From the NCBI GenBank assembly GCA_902616715.1, contig CACMTR010000001.1, forward strand, positions 372,001 to 436,000: 64,000 bases of DNA, in the 5' to 3' direction. Origin of the DNA: an uncultured SAR86 cluster bacterium (GTDB taxonomy: Bacteria > Pseudomonadota > Gammaproteobacteria > Magnimaribacterales > AG-339-G14). The translations under genes and the position numbers were made by a program. Positions 54,856 through 63,030 of this stretch are shown piece by piece. Positions within the stretch are counted from its first letter, which is position 1, and each line of letters opens with the position of its first letter. The notes under the pieces are model-generated. The model worked only from the letters and a program-made list of their open reading frames with translations, was not told the DNA's origin and did not search any database.

Positions 54856-56154
54856 TTAACTAGCTTTATCAAGTGCTTGTGTAATATCAGCAATAATATC
54901 GTCTACGTGTTCAATACCTATCGACAATCTTACATAACCAGGAGTTACTCCAGCGGATAATTGCTCTTCTGGAGATAGCTGACTATGAGTTGTAGTTGCT
55001 GGATGAATAGCCAAGGACCTTGCATCTCCAATATTCGCAACGTGATACAAAAGCTCCAAAGAGTCTATGAATTTACTACCAGCTTCTTTGCCGCCAGGAA
55101 GTTCAAAACCTATTAAAGCTCCATACCCCCCTGTCATGTACTTATCAGCCTTTTCCTTAAGTGAGCCCTCTGAAATTCCAGGATAAGTCACAGAATGCAC
55201 TCTATTGTCTTTATCCAAAAACTCTGCAACAGCTTGCGCGTTTTTGGCATGTTCTCTCATTCTTAGAGGAAGAGTTTCCAAACCTTGAATAAAATGAAAT
55301 GCACTTTGCGGGCTCATGGCGCCACCTAAATCTCTCAAAAGAGTTGTTCTTAATTTCATGATGTAGGCAATTGGTCCCATGGGTTTAATTGCTTCATCCC
55401 ACACAATACCGTTATAACAAGGATCGGGAGTATTCATGGCTGGTTGTCTATCCGCGCCTGCTTCTCCCCAATCAAAGTTTCCTCCATCTATGATAGCCCC
55501 ACCAATAGTCGTTCCATGTCCACCAATATATTTAGTCGTTGAGTAAGTAATTACAGCAGCACCGTGATCAAAAGGACGACACAATATTGGTGCAGCGGTA
55601 TTATCGACGATCAAAGGAATGCCATGCTTTCTTCCAATCTCAGCAATTTCTCCAATTGGGAAAACCTCTAATTTAGGGTTGGGAAGAGTTTCTCCAAAAT
55701 ATGCTCTTGTTTTTTCATCGGTAGCTTTTTCAAAATTTGATGGATCGGTTGGATCGACAAACCTTACCTCTATGCCCATCTCTCTCATATTATTCTTAAA
55801 CTGATTATAAGTTCCGCCATACAAATGAGAAGATGAGACAATATTGTCTCCAACTCTTGCAAGATTTTGAATCGAATAAGCCGAAGCTGTCTGTCCAGAG
55901 GCAACTGCAAGTCCAGCCGCTCCTCCATCTAATGCAGCTAATCTCTCTTCTAGAACCGCTGTCGTAGGATTCATTATTCTTGTATAAATATTTCCTAATT
56001 CAGCCAGAGCAAATAAACTTGCCGCGTGCTCAGTATTATTAAATTGAAAACTTGTAGTTTGGTGAATTGGAACCGCAACGGATCCAGTTGTTTCATCAGA
56101 TCTCCATCCAGAGTGAAGAGCTATTGTTTCTACGTTTTTACCTTCATATGCCAT
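54856..56154 (-). CDS. metY: O-acetylhomoserine sulfhydrylase (MetY type)
   Basis: 432 residues from the ATG at 56154, which has a GGAGA ribosome site; a longer in-frame ORF begins inside the riboswitch leader and is rejected. Cys/Met PLP family with PLP lysine Lys208 in YSTTKYIGGHG. The long insert (GGNFDWGEAGADRQPAMNT) and HSGWRSDETTGSVAVPIHQT are MetY traits. Makes homocysteine from O-acetylhomoserine and sulfide. Controlled by an upstream SAM-II element, consistent with methionine-pathway feedback. Confidence 0.92.
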   Translation of the reverse strand: MAYEGKNVETIALHSGWRSDETTGSVAVPIHQTTSFQFNNTEHAASLFALAELGNIYTRIMNPTTAVLEERLAALDGGAAGLAVASGQTASAYSIQNLARVGDNIVSSSHLYGGTYNQFKNNMREMGIEVRFVDPTDPSNFEKATDEKTRAYFGETLPNPKLEVFPIGEIAEIGRKHGIPLIVDNTAAPILCRPFDHGAAVITYSTTKYIGGHGTTIGGAIIDGGNFDWGEAGADRQPAMNTPDPCYNGIVWDEAIKPMGPIAYIMKLRTTLLRDLGGAMSPQSAFHFIQGLETLPLRMREHAKNAQAVAEFLDKDNRVHSVTYPGISEGSLKEKADKYMTGGYGALIGFELPGGKEAGSKFIDSLELLYHVANIGDARSLAIHPATTTHSQLSPEEQLSAGVTPGYVRLSIGIEHVDDIIADITQALDKAS

Positions 56155-56167
56155 TTTATTTCTCCAT

Positions 56168-56200
56168 AAAAAAACCTGCTTGCGTTTGCTAAACAGGTTT
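56168..56200 (-). terminator. Attenuator hairpin downstream of the SAM-II riboswitch
   Basis: On the minus strand AAACCTG pairs with CAGGTTT around a 15-base loop, followed by a run of seven T, just before the metY ribosome site. Its loop holds TGTTTAGCAA (56186-56195), the exact complement of TTGCTAAACA in the riboswitch (56210-56219), so the two hairpins are mutually exclusive. Confidence 0.7.
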
Positions 56201-56204
56201 AAAA

Positions 56205-56258
56205 GTTCTTGTTTAGCAATCTTATATAGCGTTTGCAAGTGGGATTAAATCAACGCTT
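56205..56258 (-). ncRNA. SAM-II riboswitch in the metY leader
   Basis: The minus strand carries AGCGTT, then GATTTAA, a short C-rich loop and TTGCAAACGCT, and after a spacer GATTGCTAAACA. P1 is AGCGTT (56252-56257) with AACGCT (56228-56233). The GAUUUAA, UUGCAA and GCUAAA blocks are the conserved core of the SAM-II pseudoknot, a class found mainly in Alpha- and some other Proteobacteria and environmental sequences upstream of met genes. Binding of S-adenosylmethionine should switch off metY. Confidence 0.85.
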
Positions 56259-56265
56259 CAGACAT

Positions 56266-56294
56266 ATATAATCAAAATAATCTATAATTATCAA
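56266..56294 (-). promoter_or_regulatory. Sigma-70-type promoter for the metY leader
   Basis: TTGATA (56289-56294) and TTATAT (56266-56271) on the minus strand are separated by exactly 17 bases. Transcription would begin near 56259, directly at the first base of the riboswitch P1 stem, which supports both calls. Confidence 0.7.
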
Positions 56295-56302
56295 CCCTAA
56301 TT

Positions 56303-57163
56303 ATGAAAAACTACGAACAAATCGAAACAAAGATCGAGGACAAAGCACTTATTATTAGTCTTTCTAGGCCAGAAAAGCTAAACGCTTTCACTGAAGTTAT
56401 GATGAGAGAAATAATAGACGCAGTAAATCTTGCCGAAGAAAATAATAATATCAGAGCAATAATTTTTACAGGTAAAGGAGAAAAGTATTGTGCTGGTGCA
56501 GACTTATCTACAGGAGAAGATTCATTTAATTGGACGGATAAAAAAAAAGAAGCTAAAGATATTGTAAGAGATGCTGGTGGTGTTCTAACACTAAGACTGT
56601 TTAAATCTACTAAACCAATCATCGGAGCCATTAACGGTGATGCCGTTGGGATAGGCGCTACTATGTTGTTACCAATGGATGTCAGGATTGCAAGTGACAA
56701 TGCACGATTTGGTTTTGTGTTTGCTAAACGTGGAATTGTTCCTGAAGCAGCATCTAGTTGGTTTTTGCCGAGATTAATTGGCATAGATAATGCTTTAAAG
56801 CTTTGTTATTCAGCAAATGTAATAGATGCAAAAACAGCAAGAGAAATAAACTTAATATCTGAAATTACTTCTCAGGAAAATTTAATATCTAGAGCGCTTC
56901 AAATAAGCGATGAATTTACTAAAGAAACTTCGTCAATTTCTATTGCACTAACCAGACAGATGCTTTGGCGAATGATGGGAGCTGATCACCCAATGGAAGC
57001 TCATAAAATTGATTCAAGAGCAGTTTATGCTTTAGGAAAATCAGGAGAAGCGGTTGAAGGAATCAAGTCCTTCTTTGAAAAAAGACCGCCAGAGTTCCCT
57101 GGAAAAATAACGGAAGATATGCCAGATTTTTATCCTTGGTGGGATGAAAAGATTTTCGAATAA
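56303..57163 (+). CDS. Enoyl-CoA hydratase/isomerase family protein
   Basis: 286 residues. Crotonase oxyanion segments YCAGADLS near 64-71 and NGDAVGIGATM near 112-122. The first classical glutamate is Val/Ala (FVFAKRG), while Glu in IVPEAASSWFLPRL takes the role seen in the group close to 1,4-dihydroxynaphthoyl-like and echA family members. Probably hydrates, isomerises or cleaves an unusual acyl-CoA. It starts a five-gene plus-strand run and diverges from metY. Confidence 0.83.
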   Translation: MKNYEQIETKIEDKALIISLSRPEKLNAFTEVMMREIIDAVNLAEENNNIRAIIFTGKGEKYCAGADLSTGEDSFNWTDKKKEAKDIVRDAGGVLTLRLFKSTKPIIGAINGDAVGIGATMLLPMDVRIASDNARFGFVFAKRGIVPEAASSWFLPRLIGIDNALKLCYSANVIDAKTAREINLISEITSQENLISRALQISDEFTKETSSISIALTRQMLWRMMGADHPMEAHKIDSRAVYALGKSGEAVEGIKSFFEKRPPEFPGKITEDMPDFYPWWDEKIFE

Positions 57164-57165
57164 AA

Positions 57166-58704
57166 ATGTCCTGGAAAAAAGAAATAAAAGAAATCTCATT
57201 GAGAAAAAAGTTGGCCTTAAGTCAAGGCGGAAAAGAAGCTATAGATATTCAACATGCCAAAGGTAGGTTAACTCTTCGTGAGAGAATAGATTTAATTTTA
57301 GATAAAAATAGCTTCGAAGAAGTCGGAAAGATCTCTGGTGGGATGGAACATAAAGAAGATGGATCAATCGATTCGTTTACGCCAGCTAATTTTATTTTAG
57401 GCTTTGGTGAAATTAATAAAAGAAAAATTGTAATTGGTGGAGAAGATTTTACGGTTAAAGGCGGCTCTCCTAACGCCGCTGGAAATAGAAAAAGTGTCTA
57501 TACAGAAGAATTAGCTGTCCAATACAAATTCCCTTTGATCAGACTTCATGAAGGTGGAGGCGGATCAGTGGCTGGGCCTTCAAAAGAAAAAAAAGGATAT
57601 GGCGGTGACCCAGTTTTTTCAAAGTCAAGGTTTAAAGCTGTAGCTACCAGTTTAAAAACTATTCCTGTAATTAGCGCAGCTTTAGGACCTGTTGCGGGAC
57701 TACCTGCTTCAAGATTTGTCGCTTCGCATTTTAGAATAATGACAAAAAAAACGGCTCAAATATTAGTTGCTGGCCCAGCTGTTGTCTCTAGAGCTTTTGG
57801 AAAAGATTTTACTAAAGAAGAATTGGGCGGTTCTGATATTCACAAAATTAACGGAGTCGTAGATAACGTTGCTGAGAACGAAATGGATGCTTTTGAACAA
57901 ATTAAAAAGTTTCTTTCGTTTATGCCACAAAATATTCACGAAGCTCCAGATCGAAAAGATAACGATGATCCAATAGATAGGATAGATGAGAAGTTAGAAT
58001 CAATTATTCCGAAAGATAGAAAAAAAACTTATGAAATGAGAGAAATCATTAAATCTATTTCTGATAACAATGATTTTTTTGAGATGACTAATTTTTATGG
58101 TCGTGGAATTATTACCGGTTTTATCAGATTAAATGGATACTCTGCTGGTGTTTTTGCAAACGATAGCAATTTTTATGCTGGCTCTATGACCGCTGATAAT
58201 GCAATTAAGACATCAAGATTTATTAAACTTTGCGATCAATTTAATATCCCTATCATTTCATTGGTTGATGAACCAGGATTTTTGATTGGCCCAGAAGCCG
58301 AAAAAGACGCCACAATTTTACATGGCACTGAAGCCGTTTTATCTGCTGTTGATTCCTCAGTGCCTTGGTGCTCTGTTCTTATAAGAAAATCATTTGGAGT
58401 TGGATCTGCAGCTCATTTTGGACCTGAAAGCTACGTGCTCGCTTGGCCATCTTCAGAGGCTGGACCCCTACCTTTAGAAGGAGGAATAGCTATAGCTTTT
58501 GGCAAAGAAATTGCCCAAGCCGAAGATCCTGAGGCTAAACGTAAAGAAATTGAAGAAAAATTATCAAAATCTCAAAGTCCATTCCCTAGAGCCGAAGCAT
58601 TTTCTGTGCATGAAATTATTGACCCGAAAGAAACAAGAAAGTATCTTTGTTCTTGGATTGATAAAGTCCAAACTAGTTTATTAACAAATATTCAAAATCC
58701 TTAG
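57166..58704 (+). CDS. Acyl-CoA carboxylase carboxyltransferase (beta) subunit
   Basis: 512 residues, full length for PccB/MccB-like subunits. N-terminal GKLTxRER-like KGRLTLRERIDLILDKNSFEE near 28-48, the acyl-CoA oxyanion region (LHEGGGGSVAG, about 125-135), and the carboxybiotin-binding half with GFLIGPEAEKDATILHGTEAV near 370-390. Uses carboxybiotin to carboxylate an acyl-CoA. The biotin carboxylase partner is not in this window. Two bases after the hydratase gene. Confidence 0.88.
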   Translation: MSWKKEIKEISLRKKLALSQGGKEAIDIQHAKGRLTLRERIDLILDKNSFEEVGKISGGMEHKEDGSIDSFTPANFILGFGEINKRKIVIGGEDFTVKGGSPNAAGNRKSVYTEELAVQYKFPLIRLHEGGGGSVAGPSKEKKGYGGDPVFSKSRFKAVATSLKTIPVISAALGPVAGLPASRFVASHFRIMTKKTAQILVAGPAVVSRAFGKDFTKEELGGSDIHKINGVVDNVAENEMDAFEQIKKFLSFMPQNIHEAPDRKDNDDPIDRIDEKLESIIPKDRKKTYEMREIIKSISDNNDFFEMTNFYGRGIITGFIRLNGYSAGVFANDSNFYAGSMTADNAIKTSRFIKLCDQFNIPIISLVDEPGFLIGPEAEKDATILHGTEAVLSAVDSSVPWCSVLIRKSFGVGSAAHFGPESYVLAWPSSEAGPLPLEGGIAIAFGKEIAQAEDPEAKRKEIEEKLSKSQSPFPRAEAFSVHEIIDPKETRKYLCSWIDKVQTSLLTNIQNP

Positions 58705-58712
58705 AGGTAACG

Positions 58713-60152
58713 ATGAAAAACTACGAAAAATTTTATATAAATGGAGAGTGGGTAGATCCCATTGACGGTTTAAATCTTCTAGACGTCATAAATCCAACTA
58801 CGGAAGAAACTATTGGTAAAATAGCTATGGGTTCCGCAAAAGATGTTGATGCTGCTGTCAAAGCTGCGCAAGAAGCTTTTATTTCCTTTAGCCAAACTTC
58901 CACCGAAGAGAGATTAAAACTTTTAGAGAAAATATGTTCCATATATATGGAAAGATCAGATGAAATTGCTGAAGCTATTTCAAAAGAAATGGGAGCTCCA
59001 ATTAATCTTTCTAAAAATGCTCAAGCTGCCTCTGGTCTTGGTCATTTGGCAACAGCAACCGCGACATTAAAAAATTACAAGTTTGAAGAAATGTCTGGTT
59101 CTACCTTGATTCGAAAGGAACCTATTGGGGTAGTTGGTATGATCACTCCATGGAACTGGCCTATGAATCAAATCACTTGTAAGGTTGGCCCTGCGCTGGC
59201 TGCAGGATGCACTATGGTTTTAAAACCAACTGAAATAGCTCCAATGAACGCTTTACTCTTAGCAGAAATTCTTCACGATGCCGGTGTTCCGAAAGGAGTA
59301 TTTAACTTAGTTAATGGTGACGGTCCAACTGTTGGAGAAGCAATGTCCTCACATCCTGGAATAGACATGATGTCATTCACTGGTTCTACCAGAGCAGGTA
59401 TAGCTGTAGCCAAGGGTTCAGCAGATACAGTAAAAAGAGTTCATCAAGAATTAGGTGGAAAATCTGCAAATATTATTTTAGATGACGCTGATTTTTACGA
59501 AGCAGTAAAACGTGGGACAAAACATATGTTTAATAACACAGGGCAATCTTGTAATGCTCCTTCGAGGATGTTGGTTCCGCAATCAAGACAAGATGAAGCA
59601 AAAGAAGCAGCTAAAGAAGTTGCTGAGAAAACTGTTGTTGGAGACCCCTCTTCTGAGTCAACGACAATGGGTCCAGTTGTAAGCGATCTTCAATATAATA
59701 AAATTCAGGGGCTTATTGAAAAAGGTATAGAAGAAGGCGCTGAATTAGTTGTAGGGGGGCCAGGAAAACCTGATGATCTTAATCAAGGTTACTTTGTAAA
59801 ACCAACCGTTTTCGCTAACGTATCGAACGATATGACCATTGCTAGAGAAGAGATATTTGGACCAGTTCTTTGCATATTGCCTTATGAAGATGAAGATGAT
59901 GCAGTAAGAATTGCAAATGATACTCTCTATGGACTTTCTGGCTATGTTTCATCGGCAGATCCCGATCATGCATTAGATGTAGCAAGGAGAATTAGAAGCG
60001 GAAATGTTCATATTAACAATGCCCCAACTGGTATAAATGATCCTTTCGGTGGATTCAAACAATCTGGTAATGGAAGAGAATGGGGAATTTTTGGTTTCGA
60101 AGAGTTTTTAGAAATCAAAGCTGTGATGGGATACGCTCAAGCAAAAAAATAG
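58713..60152 (+). CDS. NAD(P)-dependent aldehyde dehydrogenase
   Basis: 479 residues. Cofactor and catalytic motifs: ITPWNWPMNQ near 143-152, FTGSTRAG near 222-229, HQELGGKSANI with catalytic Glu near 243-253, and GQSCNAPSRM with nucleophile Cys near 279. C-terminal NDPFGGFKQSGNGREWG is standard. Oxidises an aldehyde to acid, which could then be activated by the acyl-CoA ligases here. Eight bases after the carboxyltransferase. Confidence 0.92.
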   Translation: MKNYEKFYINGEWVDPIDGLNLLDVINPTTEETIGKIAMGSAKDVDAAVKAAQEAFISFSQTSTEERLKLLEKICSIYMERSDEIAEAISKEMGAPINLSKNAQAASGLGHLATATATLKNYKFEEMSGSTLIRKEPIGVVGMITPWNWPMNQITCKVGPALAAGCTMVLKPTEIAPMNALLLAEILHDAGVPKGVFNLVNGDGPTVGEAMSSHPGIDMMSFTGSTRAGIAVAKGSADTVKRVHQELGGKSANIILDDADFYEAVKRGTKHMFNNTGQSCNAPSRMLVPQSRQDEAKEAAKEVAEKTVVGDPSSESTTMGPVVSDLQYNKIQGLIEKGIEEGAELVVGGPGKPDDLNQGYFVKPTVFANVSNDMTIAREEIFGPVLCILPYEDEDDAVRIANDTLYGLSGYVSSADPDHALDVARRIRSGNVHINNAPTGINDPFGGFKQSGNGREWGIFGFEEFLEIKAVMGYAQAKK

Positions 60153-60159
60153 GTTCTTA

Positions 60160-60975
60160 ATGAGCCAAAGCAATAAAGTTTCTACGCTTTGGCTTCGAGG
60201 AAGATTAAGAAATATTGATCATGTCTGTTTGGCATCCATGGTTGCTAACGACTTAGATGTAACCTTATTTCATTACGAAGATATATCAAATGTACCAAAT
60301 GGAGTTAATTTAGCCGATGCTCGAGAAATTCTTGATCTATCTTTGTTAGACAGACTTCAATGCATAAAAAAGAAAGAACATAATCCGCATGTGCCTATTG
60401 CTCAATTCAGTGATTTTTTTAGAATCTTGTTACAAAAAAATAATAAAGGCTTATGGCTAGATACAGATGTTTTTGTCTTTCGTCCTTTTACTTACAACCC
60501 GGAGAAGTCTTTTTTTTGCCATGAGGGTAAAGGAAGAATTGGTTATCCGGTACTTTACCTGCCAAGAAACCACACAATAATAAAGGAATACGAAGAATTA
60601 TTAGATGGAGAGTCTTTAATGCCTAACTGGCTAGGGTTTATAAGAGGCAATCTACGCCCTTTCGTATGGAAGCTGCTAGGCCAAGAATTTTCTCCATCTG
60701 ATTTGGGTATAACTATTTATGGGAATGATGGTTTTTCTAGATTGGCTAAAAGACACAATTGCTTTAATGACGCCTTAAATAAAGATATGTTTTTTAGATG
60801 GACAGGTAAAGAAACTGATAAATTATTTCAAGAATATAACTTCAAAGACTTTTTAGAAAATAAAAAATATTTAGGAATACACATTCATAGAAAGCATTGG
60901 GAAAATCATCCTGTAACCCCAAAAAGTTTTTGGGAATGGGCATTACGAGAATATGGACAGAATATTAATGAGTAA
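60160..60975 (+). CDS. Glycosyltransferase with DXD motif (GT32/capsular type)
   Basis: 271 residues. The nucleotide-sugar/metal DXD motif is LWLDTDVFVFRP near residues 104-115; FSDFFRILLQKNNKGLW precedes it as in the GT32/sugar-binding DXD family, and HIHRKHWENH near the end is another conserved block. Probably adds a sugar to surface polysaccharide or lipid. It overlaps the Wzi-like gene, which suggests a shared capsule or cell-surface role. Confidence 0.78.
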   Translation: MSQSNKVSTLWLRGRLRNIDHVCLASMVANDLDVTLFHYEDISNVPNGVNLADAREILDLSLLDRLQCIKKKEHNPHVPIAQFSDFFRILLQKNNKGLWLDTDVFVFRPFTYNPEKSFFCHEGKGRIGYPVLYLPRNHTIIKEYEELLDGESLMPNWLGFIRGNLRPFVWKLLGQEFSPSDLGITIYGNDGFSRLAKRHNCFNDALNKDMFFRWTGKETDKLFQEYNFKDFLENKKYLGIHIHRKHWENHPVTPKSFWEWALREYGQNINE

Positions 60976-62365
60976 CAAAATTTTATTTTCAATTCTTTTA
61001 TTATTTTTATTTTCACCAATAAATTTATTTTCTAGTGAGATTTGGTTGGAACCTAAAGATGAATTATTAGTAAAAAAATTGGAATTTCTTTCAAATACTT
61101 TGAATCACTCAGTTGACTCGACTTCATACCCAATTTCAAGAGCAAAATTTAAAACTACGTCCTCAGATAAATTATTAGAAATATATTCTTCAAGAAATAG
61201 TCTTCAAAATAGGTTTTCTATTAATTATTCCAATAACATCTTTTCAATTAGAAATATTTCAGATATTGATAGATACGAAAAGTCAGTTTCCCTTGAAAGA
61301 ACATTTGAAAATAATAGTACCGCGGGAAAATTAAGTATTATAAAAAATATTTCTTCCAACTCTGAAGATGAATATTTGTTTTCAGGCACGCATTTATCTA
61401 CCATCATCGGAAATTCGGTTTTAGGTATTGGATTTATTGAAAGATGGTGGGGTCCAGGGAATGATAATAGCTTGATACTATCTAATTATTCTGATCCCCA
61501 GCCAGGTATTTATCTAGATTCATTATCGGGTTTCAGATTTAAAAATTTTATGTCCTTTGTTGGAAAAGTTAATTATTCCTTTTTTATAAATTTTCTGGAC
61601 GATGAGAGATTTATAAACAATACAAATTTAATAGGAGCAAGAATTACCTTACAGCCAAATAAAAATTTAACCTTAGGTTTTTCAAGAGTGACAATGTTTG
61701 GTGGAGACAATAGACCTGATAGTTTTGAATCTTTTGTAGATAATTTATTTCGCTTAACTAGAACAGAAAATGGAGTAGATCTATCTAATGAGATTGCTGG
61801 TTATGATCTAAAATACAACTTCAATATAAATAAAATACTTATATCTTCTTACTTTCAGCTCATTGGAGAAGATGAAATAAAATTTACTCCGTCCACTAAA
61901 ATTTTTACCTATGGGAACGAAATTATCTTTTTAAAAAATGGTTTGCTCAGATCAATTGGTATTGAATACTCCAATACGATTGGTGATTTTGGGGATCGAT
62001 ACAATGTTACTTACGAACATAGTTCTTATAAATCTGGATACAGATACAAAAATCTTCCACTAGGAGCATTTATTGATGGAGACTCAATTTTTCTTAAATT
62101 AACAACGAATGTAGAAGTAAATGAAAAATTCTTTATTAATTTTTCTTTATTTAGAGGGGAATTTAATAAAGACAATGTTGGTGTCACAAATGTATGGGGT
62201 ATTACGAATGAAGATTATGAAGGCACCAAAATTAAAATTGGTTACTCTCTCGATAAGAATTTTAATTTTGGACTTGGAGTTTTGGCTATTAATGAAAATC
62301 TCTACTTTAATTCAAAAGAAATGGATAAAATTACCTTCAATATTGGTTTAAATTATAATTTTTGA
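60968..62365 (+). CDS. Wzi-like outer-membrane capsule assembly protein
   Basis: 465 residues from MSNKILF, chosen because ATGAGTAA overlaps the previous stop and gives a clean signal peptide (to about SS-E); an ATG 15 bases upstream is possible. After the signal, alternating beta strands and RWWGPGNDNSLILSN near 155-169 match the capsule assembly protein Wzi family, an 18-strand barrel. The final residue is aromatic (NYNF), as expected for outer-membrane barrels. Holds capsular polysaccharide at the surface. Confidence 0.83.
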   Translation: MSNKILFSILLLFLFSPINLFSSEIWLEPKDELLVKKLEFLSNTLNHSVDSTSYPISRAKFKTTSSDKLLEIYSSRNSLQNRFSINYSNNIFSIRNISDIDRYEKSVSLERTFENNSTAGKLSIIKNISSNSEDEYLFSGTHLSTIIGNSVLGIGFIERWWGPGNDNSLILSNYSDPQPGIYLDSLSGFRFKNFMSFVGKVNYSFFINFLDDERFINNTNLIGARITLQPNKNLTLGFSRVTMFGGDNRPDSFESFVDNLFRLTRTENGVDLSNEIAGYDLKYNFNINKILISSYFQLIGEDEIKFTPSTKIFTYGNEIIFLKNGLLRSIGIEYSNTIGDFGDRYNVTYEHSSYKSGYRYKNLPLGAFIDGDSIFLKLTTNVEVNEKFFINFSLFRGEFNKDNVGVTNVWGITNEDYEGTKIKIGYSLDKNFNFGLGVLAINENLYFNSKEMDKITFNIGLNYNF

Positions 62366-62389
62366 ATGTATAACTTTGATTAAAATCTA

Positions 62390-63001
62390 ATGACTTATCA
62401 CAGAGAAAATCTAAAACAAAAGCTCATTGATGAAGCTTATAAAGCCATAAAAAGGGACGGAGTAGAAACAATAAGTCTAAGGAAACTGGCGAAAAAAGCT
62501 AAAGTTTCTCAAACGGCGCCTTATAGGCATTTCCAGTCAAAAGATCATCTTATCATTGAAGTTTGCCTAAAAGGCTTGAGTAATTTAAGAGCAAAAATTG
62601 ACGCGGTCGATGCAAAAAATCCCAAAACTAAAGCCATAAACGGCGGTCTTGCTTTTATAGATTTTGGTCTCAAAAATGAAAAAATTTATGAACTCATATT
62701 AGCTACAATTTCTGGCGAAATTACAAAAGACCCTCTCAGAATAGCTCTGTTTGAATCCGCAGATTATACTTTTAGTAATCTTAGAAATAGAATCACCGCT
62801 TTAAAAAAGAAAAATAATATTCAATCTCAATTAGACGGAATAAAAGTACATGCATTTTTAACAGGTTTATTACAGGTCATAAGAATAACTAATAAAGTGA
62901 ATACTTCTGGCGGATTAGAAACCTATCAAGCTGTCAAAACGGCAGGCTTGCTCAATAAAAATCTAAAAAAGGTAATTTCCAATTTTATAGAGTCCCTTTA
63001 A
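62390..63001 (+). CDS. TetR/AcrR-family transcriptional regulator
   Basis: 203 residues. N-terminal helix-turn-helix (about 8-55): AYKAIKRDGVETISLRKLAKKAKVSQTAPYRHFQSKDHLI, diagnostic of TetR proteins. The C-terminal part matches the WHG-like ligand domain (AFLTGLLQVIRI). The ligand is unknown; nearby acyl-CoA genes suggest an acyl-CoA-type or fatty acid ligand (inference). Confidence 0.9.
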   Translation: MTYHRENLKQKLIDEAYKAIKRDGVETISLRKLAKKAKVSQTAPYRHFQSKDHLIIEVCLKGLSNLRAKIDAVDAKNPKTKAINGGLAFIDFGLKNEKIYELILATISGEITKDPLRIALFESADYTFSNLRNRITALKKKNNIQSQLDGIKVHAFLTGLLQVIRITNKVNTSGGLETYQAVKTAGLLNKNLKKVISNFIESL

Positions 63002-63030
63002 TTTTATTTAATCTGGAGAAGTTTGTTGTC

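Noticed and set aside
56155..56238. N-terminal extension of MetY by 28 residues
   Set aside because: It would translate the attenuator hairpin and part of the riboswitch; the ATG at 56154 has a proper ribosome site and family-like N-terminus.
56311..56784. 157-codon minus-strand ORF
   Set aside because: Antisense shadow of the enoyl-CoA hydratase gene; low-complexity Ser/Ala/Leu product.
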